This document shows positions 9,061 to 17,706 of a stretch of 45,113 bases of DNA, one piece after another (the first letter of the stretch is position 1; each line of letters opens with the position of its first letter). Origin of the DNA: an uncultured Anaerolineae bacterium (GTDB lineage: Bacteria; Chloroflexota; Anaerolineae; Promineifilales; Promineifilaceae); the NCBI GenBank assembly GCA_937943625.1, contig CALEAD010000029.1, positions 1-45,113 on the forward strand, written 5' to 3'. The notes beneath the pieces were generated by a model, which was not told the origin of the DNA, did not search any database, and was given only the letters and a program-made list of their open reading frames with translations. The position numbers and the translations under genes are program-made.

Positions 9061-10560
9061 CTACTCCCTACTTTCAACCCTCTCATGCTTACCCATTCTT
9101 TGGCGTAAGCCCTGCAAAATCCATTCGCCCACCAGGTGCCCATCTCCGGCGCCCAGGTTTAAGATCACGTCACCAGGCAGCACGCGATCTAAAATGTAGG
9201 CAGCCGCCTCTTCGCGGCTGGGAATATAAACGGCCGCCGGGTGCTGCATGGCATCCAGGACAACGGCCGTATCCATGCCCAGCGTCTCCGTTTCGCGGCT
9301 GCGATAAATATCCAGCGCCACCACACGGTCTGCCAGATCAAAACTAGCAGCAAACGCTTGCAAATAGAGTTTCGTGCGGCTAAAGGTGTGCGGCTGCCAC
9401 ACAGCCCAGATGCGTCGCCCCAAGTAGCGCTGTCGCGCCGCCGCCAGCGTGGCGCGGATTTCCGTAGGGTGATGGGCATAGTCATCAATCACAGTCACCT
9501 GCCCTACCTCTCCTTGCACCTGAAAGCGCCGCCCCACGCCGCCAAAATTGGCCAACGCCTGGCGAATCTGATGGAAATCCAGCCCGGCATCCAGGCCAAC
9601 CACAATTGCTGCCAGGGCATTGGCCACATTGTGCACACCGGGCACGCGCAGGCGCGCCAACCCCACAAGCTGACCCTTATGCTGGACAACGAAATCCATG
9701 CCTCCTAACAGGTTGGGGCGCAAATCGAGTGCCTGAAAATCGGCAGCACGCCCATCGGTTGTGCGCCCTTCAGAGGCGCGCGCCCGGTCGTTTGCCAACA
9801 CGCTAAAAGTGGTCACCTCTACCCCTGGCAGCTCTACGCGCTGCAACAGGCGGCGCACGCCCTCATCGTCCATACAGGCCACCAGACGGCCGTTTTCTGG
9901 CAACAGCTGCACAAAATCGGCAAAGGCGGCCAGATAATCTTCTGCGGTGGCAAACATATCCGGGTGGTCGTGCTCGATATTCGTCACCACGGCAACCTCT
10001 GGGCGCAGCCCCAGGAACATATAGTCGTACTCGTCTGCCTCGATGACAAAGAAACCACCCTGCCCAACACGGCCGTTGCTTCCCCACTCCGGCAGCACCC
10101 CACCCACAATCACCGTTGGGTCCAGGCCCCCTTCCAACAAAATCTGGGCAATCATACCCGTCGTCGTCGTCTTCCCATGCGACCCGGCTATGGCAATGCC
10201 AATCTCATCCGCCATCAGATGGCCCAGCAAATCCGCTCGCTTCAATACAGGAATGCCCGCCGCACGCGCCGCCGCCACCTCCGCGTTACTTTCTGGTATG
10301 GCCGAAGAGATCACCAATGCCTCTGCGCCGGCAATATGGGCCGCAGCATGGCCGATAAACACCGTCGCGCCCTCTGCACGCAAAGCGGCCGTAAGCGCAT
10401 TCTCCTGCATATCCGATCCCGACACGACAAAGCCGCGTCCCAACAGCACCCGCGCCACCGCAGAAATCCCCGCGCCGCCAATGCCCACCAGGTGCAACCG
10501 CATACCCGGCCGCAAGGCAAATGTCTGTCGTTGACTGTTAGACATTACTGCCATCATCAC
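9061..10560 (-). CDS. murC: UDP-N-acetylmuramate--L-alanine ligase
   Basis: 499 residues. Adds L-alanine to UDP-MurNAc using ATP, the first step of stem-peptide assembly. The Rossmann-like start HLVGIGGAGISA, the P-loop GSHGKTTTT (126-134) and the Mur ligase landmarks EADEYDYMFL, TNIEHDHPDMF and DDYAHHPTEI (the last two with metal and substrate-binding histidines) are all in place. The reading frame begins MMMAVMSNSQ, and the true ATG may be any of the first few. It sits between the CvpA-like gene and murB. Confidence 0.96.
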   Translation of the reverse strand: MMMAVMSNSQRQTFALRPGMRLHLVGIGGAGISAVARVLLGRGFVVSGSDMQENALTAALRAEGATVFIGHAAAHIAGAEALVISSAIPESNAEVAAARAAGIPVLKRADLLGHLMADEIGIAIAGSHGKTTTTGMIAQILLEGGLDPTVIVGGVLPEWGSNGRVGQGGFFVIEADEYDYMFLGLRPEVAVVTNIEHDHPDMFATAEDYLAAFADFVQLLPENGRLVACMDDEGVRRLLQRVELPGVEVTTFSVLANDRARASEGRTTDGRAADFQALDLRPNLLGGMDFVVQHKGQLVGLARLRVPGVHNVANALAAIVVGLDAGLDFHQIRQALANFGGVGRRFQVQGEVGQVTVIDDYAHHPTEIRATLAAARQRYLGRRIWAVWQPHTFSRTKLYLQAFAASFDLADRVVALDIYRSRETETLGMDTAVVLDAMQHPAAVYIPSREEAAAYILDRVLPGDVILNLGAGDGHLVGEWILQGLRQRMGKHERVESRE

Positions 10561-10561
10561 C

Positions 10562-11158
10562 TTAAATCATCACCACAATCACAAACAAAAACACCAGCAC
10601 CACCAACACTGGCAAATAAGGCGCCAGGAAAGGCAGCGGCAAATTATCCACCAGACTGCTCGGCGGAACCATGCCCAGCCCAGGCCGCATCAGCACCATC
10701 ATGTCAAACGGGTAATTCACCCCCGCCGGTAGCGCCTGATAGCCGGCCGGGCCAATCTGGTACTCCAGAAACGCCCAAAGCGTACCCACCAGCAAATAGC
10801 CATTCACGGCACCCACGATTGCCCCCGTCACCTTATCCTGAAAGCGATCCCGCACACGCAGCCGCTCTGCCAGGCGCGTACCCGCTAACGCCGGCCCCTG
10901 GTAGCTAAAGAAGGTAATAAATAAATGCACCGCCACCAAAATGTAATACTGCCGTCGCCGCAGGGCCTCTGGGTCGGGCATGGCCAGGTCTACCGTTGCC
11001 CCTAGCAAAGAGATCAAAAAGGGGCCAAATTGATTCAGCGCAAACAGCGAAAGCACCAGGCCAGAGGTGGCGATCACCTCACGCGTCCACCCACGCAGCG
11101 CGCCAATCAAAGCAAAAAAGGCTACCATCAGCCAAAACAGCGTTTCCAGGCTAATCAT
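10562..11158 (-). CDS. CvpA-family membrane protein
   Basis: About 198 residues with four or five hydrophobic segments. The opening MISLETLFWLMVAFFALIGALRGWTREVI and the later GAIVGAVNGYLLVGTLW match the layout of the colicin V production protein family, whose members are found in wall and division clusters without a settled biochemical role. The ATG at 11158 overlaps the murG stop (ATGATTAG), implying translational coupling. A longer upstream frame inside murG is disregarded. The C terminus ends in an extra, strongly hydrophobic helix. Family assignment is moderate. Confidence 0.6.
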   Translation of the reverse strand: MISLETLFWLMVAFFALIGALRGWTREVIATSGLVLSLFALNQFGPFLISLLGATVDLAMPDPEALRRRQYYILVAVHLFITFFSYQGPALAGTRLAERLRVRDRFQDKVTGAIVGAVNGYLLVGTLWAFLEYQIGPAGYQALPAGVNYPFDMMVLMRPGLGMVPPSSLVDNLPLPFLAPYLPVLVVLVFLFVIVVMI

Positions 11159-12272
11159 GCGCCACCCCCTTTGCCAGCCCGGCAAGTAGTTGCGCCACGT
11201 TTGCGGCCGCATCTGGCGCGTCCAGCGCGCGCGCCGCCGTACCCATTTGCGCCAGGCGCGCCGGGTCCTGAATTAACCCCAGCACCGTTGGCACAAGCTG
11301 TACCGGCAGGCTTTCATCCGTCAACTGCACAGCCGCACCCTGCTGCGTGAGAAAATCGGCATTCACCTTTTGGTAACGCCAGGCCCAGGCCAGCGGCACC
11401 AGCACTGCAGGCAAGCCAAAAGCAGGCCCTTCACCCATCATGCTAGCCCCAGCACGCGCCAGCACCAGGTCTGCGGCGCGAAAGGCCGCACCCATGCGCT
11501 CATGCAGGTAAGGATACGGCCGATAATAAGCCCGCTCTGCTTCAGTTAATTGCGCCGCGTTGGCCTCCACCTCTGGCCAGGTCAACTCGCCGCTAATGTG
11601 AATGACCTGAATCTGCGCCAGCAGCACCGGCAGCGCCGCCATCAGGGCGCGGTTAATGGCCTGCGCGCCGCGACTGCCGCCAAAAACGAAGAGCGTGCGC
11701 CGACCAGGGCTTAAATCAAACTGCGCCAGCGCCTCTGCCTGGCTGAGTGCCGCCGCCGCGCGCAGTTCAGGACGCACAGGGTAGCCGGTGACAACCATTT
11801 TCGCCTCTGGCACGTAAGCGCGCGAATTGGCCGAGGTGCAGGCAACTTTTTGCGCCAGGGGCATGATGGCTTTGAGCGCAGCACCCGGCTCCACATCAGG
11901 TAGATAGATGGCAATCGGTACACCGCGCAGCCACGCAGCCAGGGCAACCGGTGCCGCCATGTAGCCGCCCGTCAACAGCGCCACATCAGGGCAAAAACGG
12001 CCGATCGTTTGCCACACCGTCCCTATGCTCCAGGTCAACTTGACTGCGTTCATCACCCTCACCTGCGGCGAGACGCTAACAATTGGCCCGCCGCGTATTG
12101 TCTGCAGATAAATGCCGGTTCTGGGAACCAGCTTCTCTTCCATTTCGCCTTTAACGCCTATCCATAAGAGCGCCTGGCGCGGCACGCCCATGTTTTGCAG
12201 GGCAGTAGCCACCGCCAATGCGGGGTAAATGCCCCCGCCCGTGCCTCCGGCGCAAATCAGTGCTTTCATCAT
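11151..12272 (-). CDS. murG: UDP-GlcNAc:lipid I N-acetylglucosaminyltransferase MurG
   Basis: 373 residues. Converts lipid I to lipid II on the inner face of the membrane. The two-domain GT-B layout is clear: N-terminal glycine loop, GYPVRPEL, GGSRGAQAIN, and the UDP-sugar-binding GASMMGEGPAFGLPAVLVPL. Several usually invariant positions differ: GGTGGH is GGTGGG, the HEQN segment reads YLPD, and the first Gln of the C-terminal QQ pair is Tyr. The gene stands in the normal cluster position and the fold motifs are intact, so it is taken as functional. Repeat-containing DNA separates it from ftsW. Confidence 0.92.
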   Translation of the reverse strand: MMKALICAGGTGGGIYPALAVATALQNMGVPRQALLWIGVKGEMEEKLVPRTGIYLQTIRGGPIVSVSPQVRVMNAVKLTWSIGTVWQTIGRFCPDVALLTGGYMAAPVALAAWLRGVPIAIYLPDVEPGAALKAIMPLAQKVACTSANSRAYVPEAKMVVTGYPVRPELRAAAALSQAEALAQFDLSPGRRTLFVFGGSRGAQAINRALMAALPVLLAQIQVIHISGELTWPEVEANAAQLTEAERAYYRPYPYLHERMGAAFRAADLVLARAGASMMGEGPAFGLPAVLVPLAWAWRYQKVNADFLTQQGAAVQLTDESLPVQLVPTVLGLIQDPARLAQMGTAARALDAPDAAANVAQLLAGLAKGVAHD

Positions 12273-12313
12273 CCTGGCTCTGTGAGCCTTATCAATATGT
12301 AAAGCGTGAAATA

Positions 12314-12456
12314 GGCATGGTGCAAAGCATCTTTACAAATTTGACTGCCACCACCGACCACTGCCGCTATGCCTCTCCAGTATTGCGGTCGGCGGCCAGC
12401 TGTCTGCGGTCGAAAAAAAATTGTAAAGCATCGCATCAGCGTATCAGGAACCATGC
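12314..12456. repeat. Palindromic intergenic repeat, copy 1 (3' side of ftsW)
   Basis: An imperfect inverted repeat fills the ftsW-murG gap. The outer ends are ggcatggt and accatgcc. Inner arms are ctttacaaatttgac (12331-12345) and gtcgaaaaaaaattgtaaag (to 12428). The core has GCGGTC/CCGACC words. The same architecture is found on the other side of ftsW (13739-13866) and beside the GNAT gene. Confidence 0.7.
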
Positions 12457-12528
12457 CATGAAACATAACATCTATCTCTTCCCTTTTCACCTGATGCCGC
12501 CTACAAACCATTCAGCCCCTGATTTTGC

Positions 12529-13704
12529 TCATGCTTTCTTCACCGGTTGCGGCATGGGTGGCTGGATGCGGCGCGACATGGCCGCATCACGGGAAATGTT
12601 CAGCAAAATACCTGCGCCAATCAACGAAAAGAGCAGTGATGAGCCGCCATAGCTGAGGAAGGGCAAGGGAATGCCGGTAAAAGGGATGACGGCCGTAATC
12701 ACGGCAATGTTAATCAACGCCTGATAGGCCAACCAGCAGGTAATGCCCAGCGCCAGCAAGAAGCCATAGCTATCGCGCGCCTGCTGCGCTGCGCGCACGC
12801 CGCGCCACACCAGCAGCGCCAGCAGCCCAATGACAAACAACGCCCCTAGCAGGCCCAGCTCTTCACCCAACACGGCAAATACGCCGTCGGTGTGCGCCGC
12901 AGGCAGCGGGCCGAATTTTTGCGTACTTTCACCCAGGCCAACACCCGTCCAGCCGCCGCGCCCCAGGGCAATGAGCGATTGGCGCACATGCCAGCCTGCC
13001 TGCTCAGGGTCGCGCAGGGTAACGGTGAAGTCATCTACGCGGTTGCGCGCATGGGGCAGGGTGAGCACGAGAAAGGTGAAGGCAGTGCCACCCAACAGCC
13101 CCGCCAGGCCAAATTGCCGCCAGTCTGCCCCAGCAACGAAAAAAAGGGTAAAGCTAACCAGGGCAATAAGAACGGCCGTACTCAGGTCAGGCTGGCGCAC
13201 AATCAGCGCACATACCACGCCGGTAATGATGGAAAAGGGAATAAGCCCATATGTCAGCTTCTTGATGCGCTCTCCTTTAGTAGAAAGCCAGTGGGAGATG
13301 TACAAAATGGTCGTCAGCTTGGCCACCTCTGAGGGCTGGTAAGAGCCTTCCATCAGGCCACGCCGCGCGCCAAAAATCGCCTCGCCAAAAAACAGCAGAA
13401 AGAAAAGCGCGACCAGTGTGAACGCCAAAAAAGGCACCGAAAAGCGGCGCAGCAGGTGATAGTCAAACTGCATAATCACCACAATAGCGGCCAAACCAAG
13501 CAGCATCGCCACTGCCTGCCGCTTGATGTAGTAGGTGGCCTCATCTTTGAAGAGGATGCCATAGTCAAAAGTGGTGCTATATACCATGAGCATCCCCACC
13601 ACCAGCAGCCCGGCAATAGCCAGTAACAGCCAGTAATCAAACTGAAAGCGCATATTGGGCATCACCCGGTCGCTACGTTTGCGCATGACGTTGACAGTTG
13701 TCAT
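12529..13704 (-). CDS. ftsW: Lipid II polymerase / cell division protein FtsW
   Basis: About 391 residues and roughly ten membrane helices. A SEDS-family glycosyltransferase that polymerises lipid II at the septum together with the class B PBP FtsI. Family landmarks include QPSEVAKLT, RQPDLSTAV, GLGESTQKFGPLPAAHTDGVFAVLGEELG and the C-terminal FTGIPLPFLSYGGSSL. The frame extends upstream to 13752, but MTTVNVMRKR at 13704 has GGAG upstream and avoids the repeat. The gene is bracketed by two copies of one palindromic repeat inside an otherwise tight operon. Confidence 0.95.
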   Translation of the reverse strand: MTTVNVMRKRSDRVMPNMRFQFDYWLLLAIAGLLVVGMLMVYSTTFDYGILFKDEATYYIKRQAVAMLLGLAAIVVIMQFDYHLLRRFSVPFLAFTLVALFFLLFFGEAIFGARRGLMEGSYQPSEVAKLTTILYISHWLSTKGERIKKLTYGLIPFSIITGVVCALIVRQPDLSTAVLIALVSFTLFFVAGADWRQFGLAGLLGGTAFTFLVLTLPHARNRVDDFTVTLRDPEQAGWHVRQSLIALGRGGWTGVGLGESTQKFGPLPAAHTDGVFAVLGEELGLLGALFVIGLLALLVWRGVRAAQQARDSYGFLLALGITCWLAYQALINIAVITAVIPFTGIPLPFLSYGGSSLLFSLIGAGILLNISRDAAMSRRIQPPMPQPVKKA

Positions 13705-13738
13705 AAAACCAATCTCCACTCTCCGGTTTCTAATCCGA

Positions 13739-13866
13739 CATGGTTCAAGCAATCTTTACAATTTGACCGCCGACCGCGATTTTGCCAGTGAAGAGCGGTC
13801 TGTCGTCGGTCATCTGCGGTCAGAAATTTATAAAGCACCGTTTCCAGAGAAAATGAACCATGCCCC
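13739..13866. repeat. Palindromic intergenic repeat, copy 2 (5' side of ftsW)
   Basis: Outer ends are catggttca and tgaaccatg. Inner arms are ctttacaatttgaccgccga and gcggtcagaaatttataaag. The centre carries GCGGTC words. It matches copy 1 in order and spacing of parts, and lies between the murD stop and the ftsW start, so it would be transcribed as a hairpin within the operon message. Confidence 0.7.
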
Positions 13867-13872
13867 TAATCC

Positions 13873-15234
13873 TTACCCCGACAGGGCGCGCACCAGCTCG
13901 CGAAAGGTTTCACCCCGTTCGGCAAAATCCTGAAACGCATCATAGCTGGTGCCGCCAGGGGAAAGCAGCACAATGTCGCCGGCAACGGCCGTTTGCGCTG
14001 CCACTGCAACCGCCTCAGCCAGGGTTTGCACCTGGGTAAACTGGGTACAACCGGCCTGCACCAGATAGTCGGCCAGCGTTTGTGCCAGTGCGCCAAACAG
14101 CACTACATGCTTGACACGCGCCGCGACCTGCCGTGCCCACGCCTGCCACACCATGCCTTTATCCTGGCCGCCCGCCAGCAGGATCAGTGGTTCGGTAAAG
14201 GAGTCCAGTGCTGCCAGGGCGCGCTCTGGCGCCGTAGCGATGGAGTCATTGATATAGCGCACGCCGCGCACTATTGCCACTTCTTCCAGGCGATGCTCCA
14301 CGCCCTTGAAGGTGCGGATGGCTTGCGCCATCGCCAACGGCTCAATGCCCACGCTATCCGCCAGGACAACGGCCGCCAGCACATTCAGCAGATTGTGCGC
14401 CCCGCGCAGGGGAATCTCGCAGAGGGGCAGCACCGGCCGCTCGCGCTGCCCATCGCGCAGCCACACCTGCGCCTGGTGCACAAAAGCGCCATCGGTCACC
14501 GGCTGCCGCGCGCTGAAGAGGCGCAGCCGCCCTTGCACCAGCAGCACCAGCCCCAGTGAACCAGGGTCGTCGGCAGAGAGAACGGCCGTATCGCCAGCCC
14601 CCTGGTAACGCAAAATGTTCGCTTTTGCAGCCGTATACGCCGCCATCGTCTTGTGCCGGTCTAAATGGTTGGGCGTAATGTTCAGTACGGCCGCTATTTG
14701 TGGACTCTGCGGCCACAGCTCAAGCTGAAAGCTGGAAAGCTCTTGCACCACCAGGTCATCGGCCTCTATCTTGTCCAGGTCGGCAATCAACGGGCGGCCG
14801 ATATTGCCCCCTACCCAGGTGCGCCGTTCGGCCGTCTGGCAAATCAGCCCTGTCAGTGCCGTCGTCGTCGTCTTGCCGGCGGAGCCGGTAATGCCAATGA
14901 CGGGCGCAGGCACGCGGCGCATAAACTCCAGCGAATCATTGGTCAGCAGAATGCCCTGCTGCCGCGCCGCCTGCACCAGCGGCGTATCTGTGGGAACGCC
15001 GCCACTAATAGCCAGCACATCCGCCCCCTCTAGCAGGCTCATGGGGTGTTCGCCAAGCACATAGGTCAGGGGCAAATCAGCCAGTTCTGCCAACGCCGCA
15101 ACCAGCTTTTCTGCCGGGCGCAAATCAGACACTACCACCTGTGCCCCCACGCCCACGGCAAAGCGCGCTAGCGCCATGCCTTGTCGCGCCAGCCCCAGAA
15201 TTACCAGTCGTTTGCCGTGAAGCGTGTCCATCAT
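13873..15234 (-). CDS. murD: UDP-N-acetylmuramoylalanine--D-glutamate ligase
   Basis: About 453 residues. Adds D-glutamate to UDP-MurNAc-L-Ala with ATP. Seen are the start KRLVILGLARQGMA, the P-loop GITGSAGKTTTT, NITPNHLDRHKTM and the C-terminal YINDSIATAPERALAALDSF and LLSPGGTSYDAFQDF. An upstream in-frame extension to 15333 would run into mraY and is probably spurious; the doublet ATGATG at 15229-15234 just before DTLHGKRLV fits the family. No strong ribosome-binding site precedes it. Confidence 0.95.
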   Translation of the reverse strand: MMDTLHGKRLVILGLARQGMALARFAVGVGAQVVVSDLRPAEKLVAALAELADLPLTYVLGEHPMSLLEGADVLAISGGVPTDTPLVQAARQQGILLTNDSLEFMRRVPAPVIGITGSAGKTTTTALTGLICQTAERRTWVGGNIGRPLIADLDKIEADDLVVQELSSFQLELWPQSPQIAAVLNITPNHLDRHKTMAAYTAAKANILRYQGAGDTAVLSADDPGSLGLVLLVQGRLRLFSARQPVTDGAFVHQAQVWLRDGQRERPVLPLCEIPLRGAHNLLNVLAAVVLADSVGIEPLAMAQAIRTFKGVEHRLEEVAIVRGVRYINDSIATAPERALAALDSFTEPLILLAGGQDKGMVWQAWARQVAARVKHVVLFGALAQTLADYLVQAGCTQFTQVQTLAEAVAVAAQTAVAGDIVLLSPGGTSYDAFQDFAERGETFRELVRALSG

Positions 15235-15278
15235 CGTGGTTAGTAGGGAGTGGGGAGTGGTTAGCCAATCTCCAGTCT

Positions 15279-16271
15279 CTAAATAATTGCCAGGGCAATG
15301 CCCACCATTGCTACCAAAATGGCAATGAGCCACCAGCGCTGCACCACCTGCGTTTCGCTCCAGCCAATCAGCTCAAAATGGTGATGCAGCGGCGCCATTT
15401 TGAAGAGCCGTTTGCCGCCGCTGGCCTTGAAGTACAGCACTTGCAGCGTGGTGGAGAGCATGGTGGCAATGGGTACGGCCGCAATGATGGGCAAAATTAG
15501 CCATTGATTCGTCATCAGCGCCACCACACCCAGCGCGCCGCCAAGTGCCTGGGAGCCAACGTCACCCATGAACATTTGCGCGGGCTTGGCGTTGAACCAG
15601 AGAAAGGCAAAACAGGCGCCGACGACGATAAAGGAAAAGGTCACCAAAAATTGCTGCCCCTGGATGCGGGCAATGATGCCGTAAGCGGCAAAGGCGGTGG
15701 CGGCAATGATGCCTGCCAGGCCATCCAGCCCATCGGTGATGTTCACGGCGTTGGCCATGCCGGCAATGATGATGACAGCAATGGGAATATACAAAATGCC
15801 GATGTTGACAAGGACAGGCACGGTGGGAACGGCCGTTAGCCCCTGGCCATTATTAACGCCGAAGTAAATGAGTAGGGCCGCCACGAGGGCAATGCCTAGC
15901 TGAAACCAGATTTTCACGCGCGCGCGAATGCCTTTTTCCCCATGTGGGCGCGGGCGGAAACCGAGATAATCATCAATGCCACCTAGAATGGCATAGGCTA
16001 GCATCGTTGCCAGGGGAATGAGCACGCTTTCGGCAATTTCGCGGTTCTGCACCAGATTGACAATGTTCACCACAACGCTGACGACGATTGTCCAGCCGAC
16101 AATGAGGATGCCCCCCATCGCCGGCGTGCCCATTTTGGTCATGTGCGTCTGTGGGCCGTCTATGCGAATTTGCGCCCCCAGCTTCAGACGGCGCATGAGT
16201 TCCACCAGGGGGCTGCCCCAGATGACGGCCATGAGGAAGGTGAAGCCACCCACAGTTAAAGAGAAGGCCAT
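15279..16271 (-). CDS. mraY: Phospho-MurNAc-pentapeptide transferase MraY
   Basis: 330 residues with ten predicted membrane helices. Transfers phospho-MurNAc-pentapeptide from UDP to undecaprenyl phosphate, making lipid I. Motifs include the aspartate pair DD (100-101, GGIDDYLG), NITDGLDGLAG (177-187), MGDVGSQALGG, and the cytoplasmic APLHHHFELIGWSE near the C terminus. The start overlaps the end of murF by 16 bases. Confidence 0.96.
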   Translation of the reverse strand: MAFSLTVGGFTFLMAVIWGSPLVELMRRLKLGAQIRIDGPQTHMTKMGTPAMGGILIVGWTIVVSVVVNIVNLVQNREIAESVLIPLATMLAYAILGGIDDYLGFRPRPHGEKGIRARVKIWFQLGIALVAALLIYFGVNNGQGLTAVPTVPVLVNIGILYIPIAVIIIAGMANAVNITDGLDGLAGIIAATAFAAYGIIARIQGQQFLVTFSFIVVGACFAFLWFNAKPAQMFMGDVGSQALGGALGVVALMTNQWLILPIIAAVPIATMLSTTLQVLYFKASGGKRLFKMAPLHHHFELIGWSETQVVQRWWLIAILVAMVGIALAII

Positions 16272-17683
16272 GGAGTATCCCTCCGGATCGCTTCGACAAT
16301 GCGCGCCATGCGCATGCCTAACGAGCCTTTGATCAGAATGGCGTCCTGTGTCTGGATGAGCGCTTGCAGCAGGGCAACGGCCGTTTCCACATCCTCTACC
16401 TGATGCACGGCCAGGGGGGACATGCCCACTGTCAGTGCTTCGTCGGCAATCCAGCGCGCGCGCCGGCCCACGGTCAGCAGCACGTCGGCCACGTCGGCAG
16501 CACGCCGCCCCACCAGGCGATGACCGGTTTCTTCCATGTAGCCCAATTCTAGCATGTCGCCTAAGACAGCCACTTTACGGCCGGTTAATTCTTGCAGCAG
16601 GTTCAGCGCCGCTAACGCCGAATCGGGGCTGGAATTGTAGGTGTCATCTATAATCAGCGAATCTTGCGGCCCCGGCACCGTCACCAGGCGCAGCTGCGAG
16701 CGCAGTGAGGAGAGGCCAGTGATGATTTCTTCCCACCCCAACCCTTCTATCAGGCCAACGGCCGCAGCGCGCAGTGCCGTGTGCACATTGTGCTGCCCCA
16801 TCAGCGGAACCCGCAGCGAGAGCGACTCACTTCCATAATTCAACGTAAAGCGCACCCCTTCCAGCCCCATCGAGCGAATGTCAGAAGCCCACAGGTCCGC
16901 AGTGGGGTTCAGGCCATAAGTGAAAATACGCGCCTGGGTGTACGCCGCCATGCTCATCACGCGCTCGTCGTCGCGGTTGAGCACGGCTACGCCATCGGCC
17001 GGTAGCGCCTCCACCAGTTCGCGCTTGGCGCGCACAATACCCTCCATGCTGCCCACACGCTCCAGGTGCACGGGGCCAATCATGGTGACAACGCCAATGG
17101 TCGGCTGCGCCAATTCGCACAGCAGGGAAATTTCGCCGGTGGCGTACATGCCCATCTCCAGCACGGCGCGCTCATGCTGCACGCGTAGCGCCAGCAGCGT
17201 CAGGGGTAGGCCAATCTCGTTGTTGCGGTTGCCCGGCGATTTGAGCGTGTGGAAGCGCTGTGACAAGACGGCGTGAATGAGTTCTTTGCTGGTGGTTTTA
17301 CCCACGCTGCCAGTGATGCCCACCACGCGCAGGCTGAATCGGGCGCGCCACGCTTTGGCGGCCTGTTGCAGGGCGCGCAGCGAGCTATCTACCAGCAGGC
17401 ACAGGGGCTGGCTGAACTCAATCACGGGGGGCAGCTCGCCGCTGCGCAGGTCCAGGGTGGGCAGATTGGGCAACGGCCGTTCCACAATGGCCGCCACTGC
17501 CCCGCGCGCAAACGCCTGCGCCACATATGCATGCCCATCCACCTGCTCCCCGGCAAAGGCGACAAACAGGCTGCCCGGCTGCACGGTGCGGCTGTCTATC
17601 TCTACCGAGGTAAGCGCCGGTTCCTGACCGGTAGCGCGGTAGGGCGAAAAGGTCTGCAGGAAATGGGCGAGAGTTAACATCAT
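16256..17683 (-). CDS. murF: UDP-MurNAc-tripeptide--D-alanyl-D-alanine ligase
   Basis: 475 residues. Attaches the D-Ala-D-Ala dipeptide to the UDP-MurNAc tripeptide. The N-terminal EIDSRTVQPGSLFVAFAGEQVDGH is the Mur-type substrate domain. P-loop GITGSVGKTT (122-131), KSPGNRNNEIGLPLTLL and DDTYNSSPDSALAAL are the MurF signatures. It follows ftsI directly; murE, which usually stands between these genes, is not there. The start may be the first or second of two adjacent ATGs. Confidence 0.96.
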   Translation of the reverse strand: MMLTLAHFLQTFSPYRATGQEPALTSVEIDSRTVQPGSLFVAFAGEQVDGHAYVAQAFARGAVAAIVERPLPNLPTLDLRSGELPPVIEFSQPLCLLVDSSLRALQQAAKAWRARFSLRVVGITGSVGKTTSKELIHAVLSQRFHTLKSPGNRNNEIGLPLTLLALRVQHERAVLEMGMYATGEISLLCELAQPTIGVVTMIGPVHLERVGSMEGIVRAKRELVEALPADGVAVLNRDDERVMSMAAYTQARIFTYGLNPTADLWASDIRSMGLEGVRFTLNYGSESLSLRVPLMGQHNVHTALRAAAVGLIEGLGWEEIITGLSSLRSQLRLVTVPGPQDSLIIDDTYNSSPDSALAALNLLQELTGRKVAVLGDMLELGYMEETGHRLVGRRAADVADVLLTVGRRARWIADEALTVGMSPLAVHQVEDVETAVALLQALIQTQDAILIKGSLGMRMARIVEAIRRDTPWPSL

Positions 17684-17706
17684 AGGTAGTGGTAAGTGAA
17701 TAGTGG

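Noticed and set aside
9964..10908. Plus-strand 314-codon frame opposite murC and the CvpA-like gene
   Set aside because: Arg/Pro/Gln-rich translation typical of antisense GC-rich DNA; both minus-strand genes are convincing.
12273..12528. CRISPR-like array in the ftsW flanks
   Set aside because: Only one element per gap, palindromic and variable, without regular spacers or cas genes.
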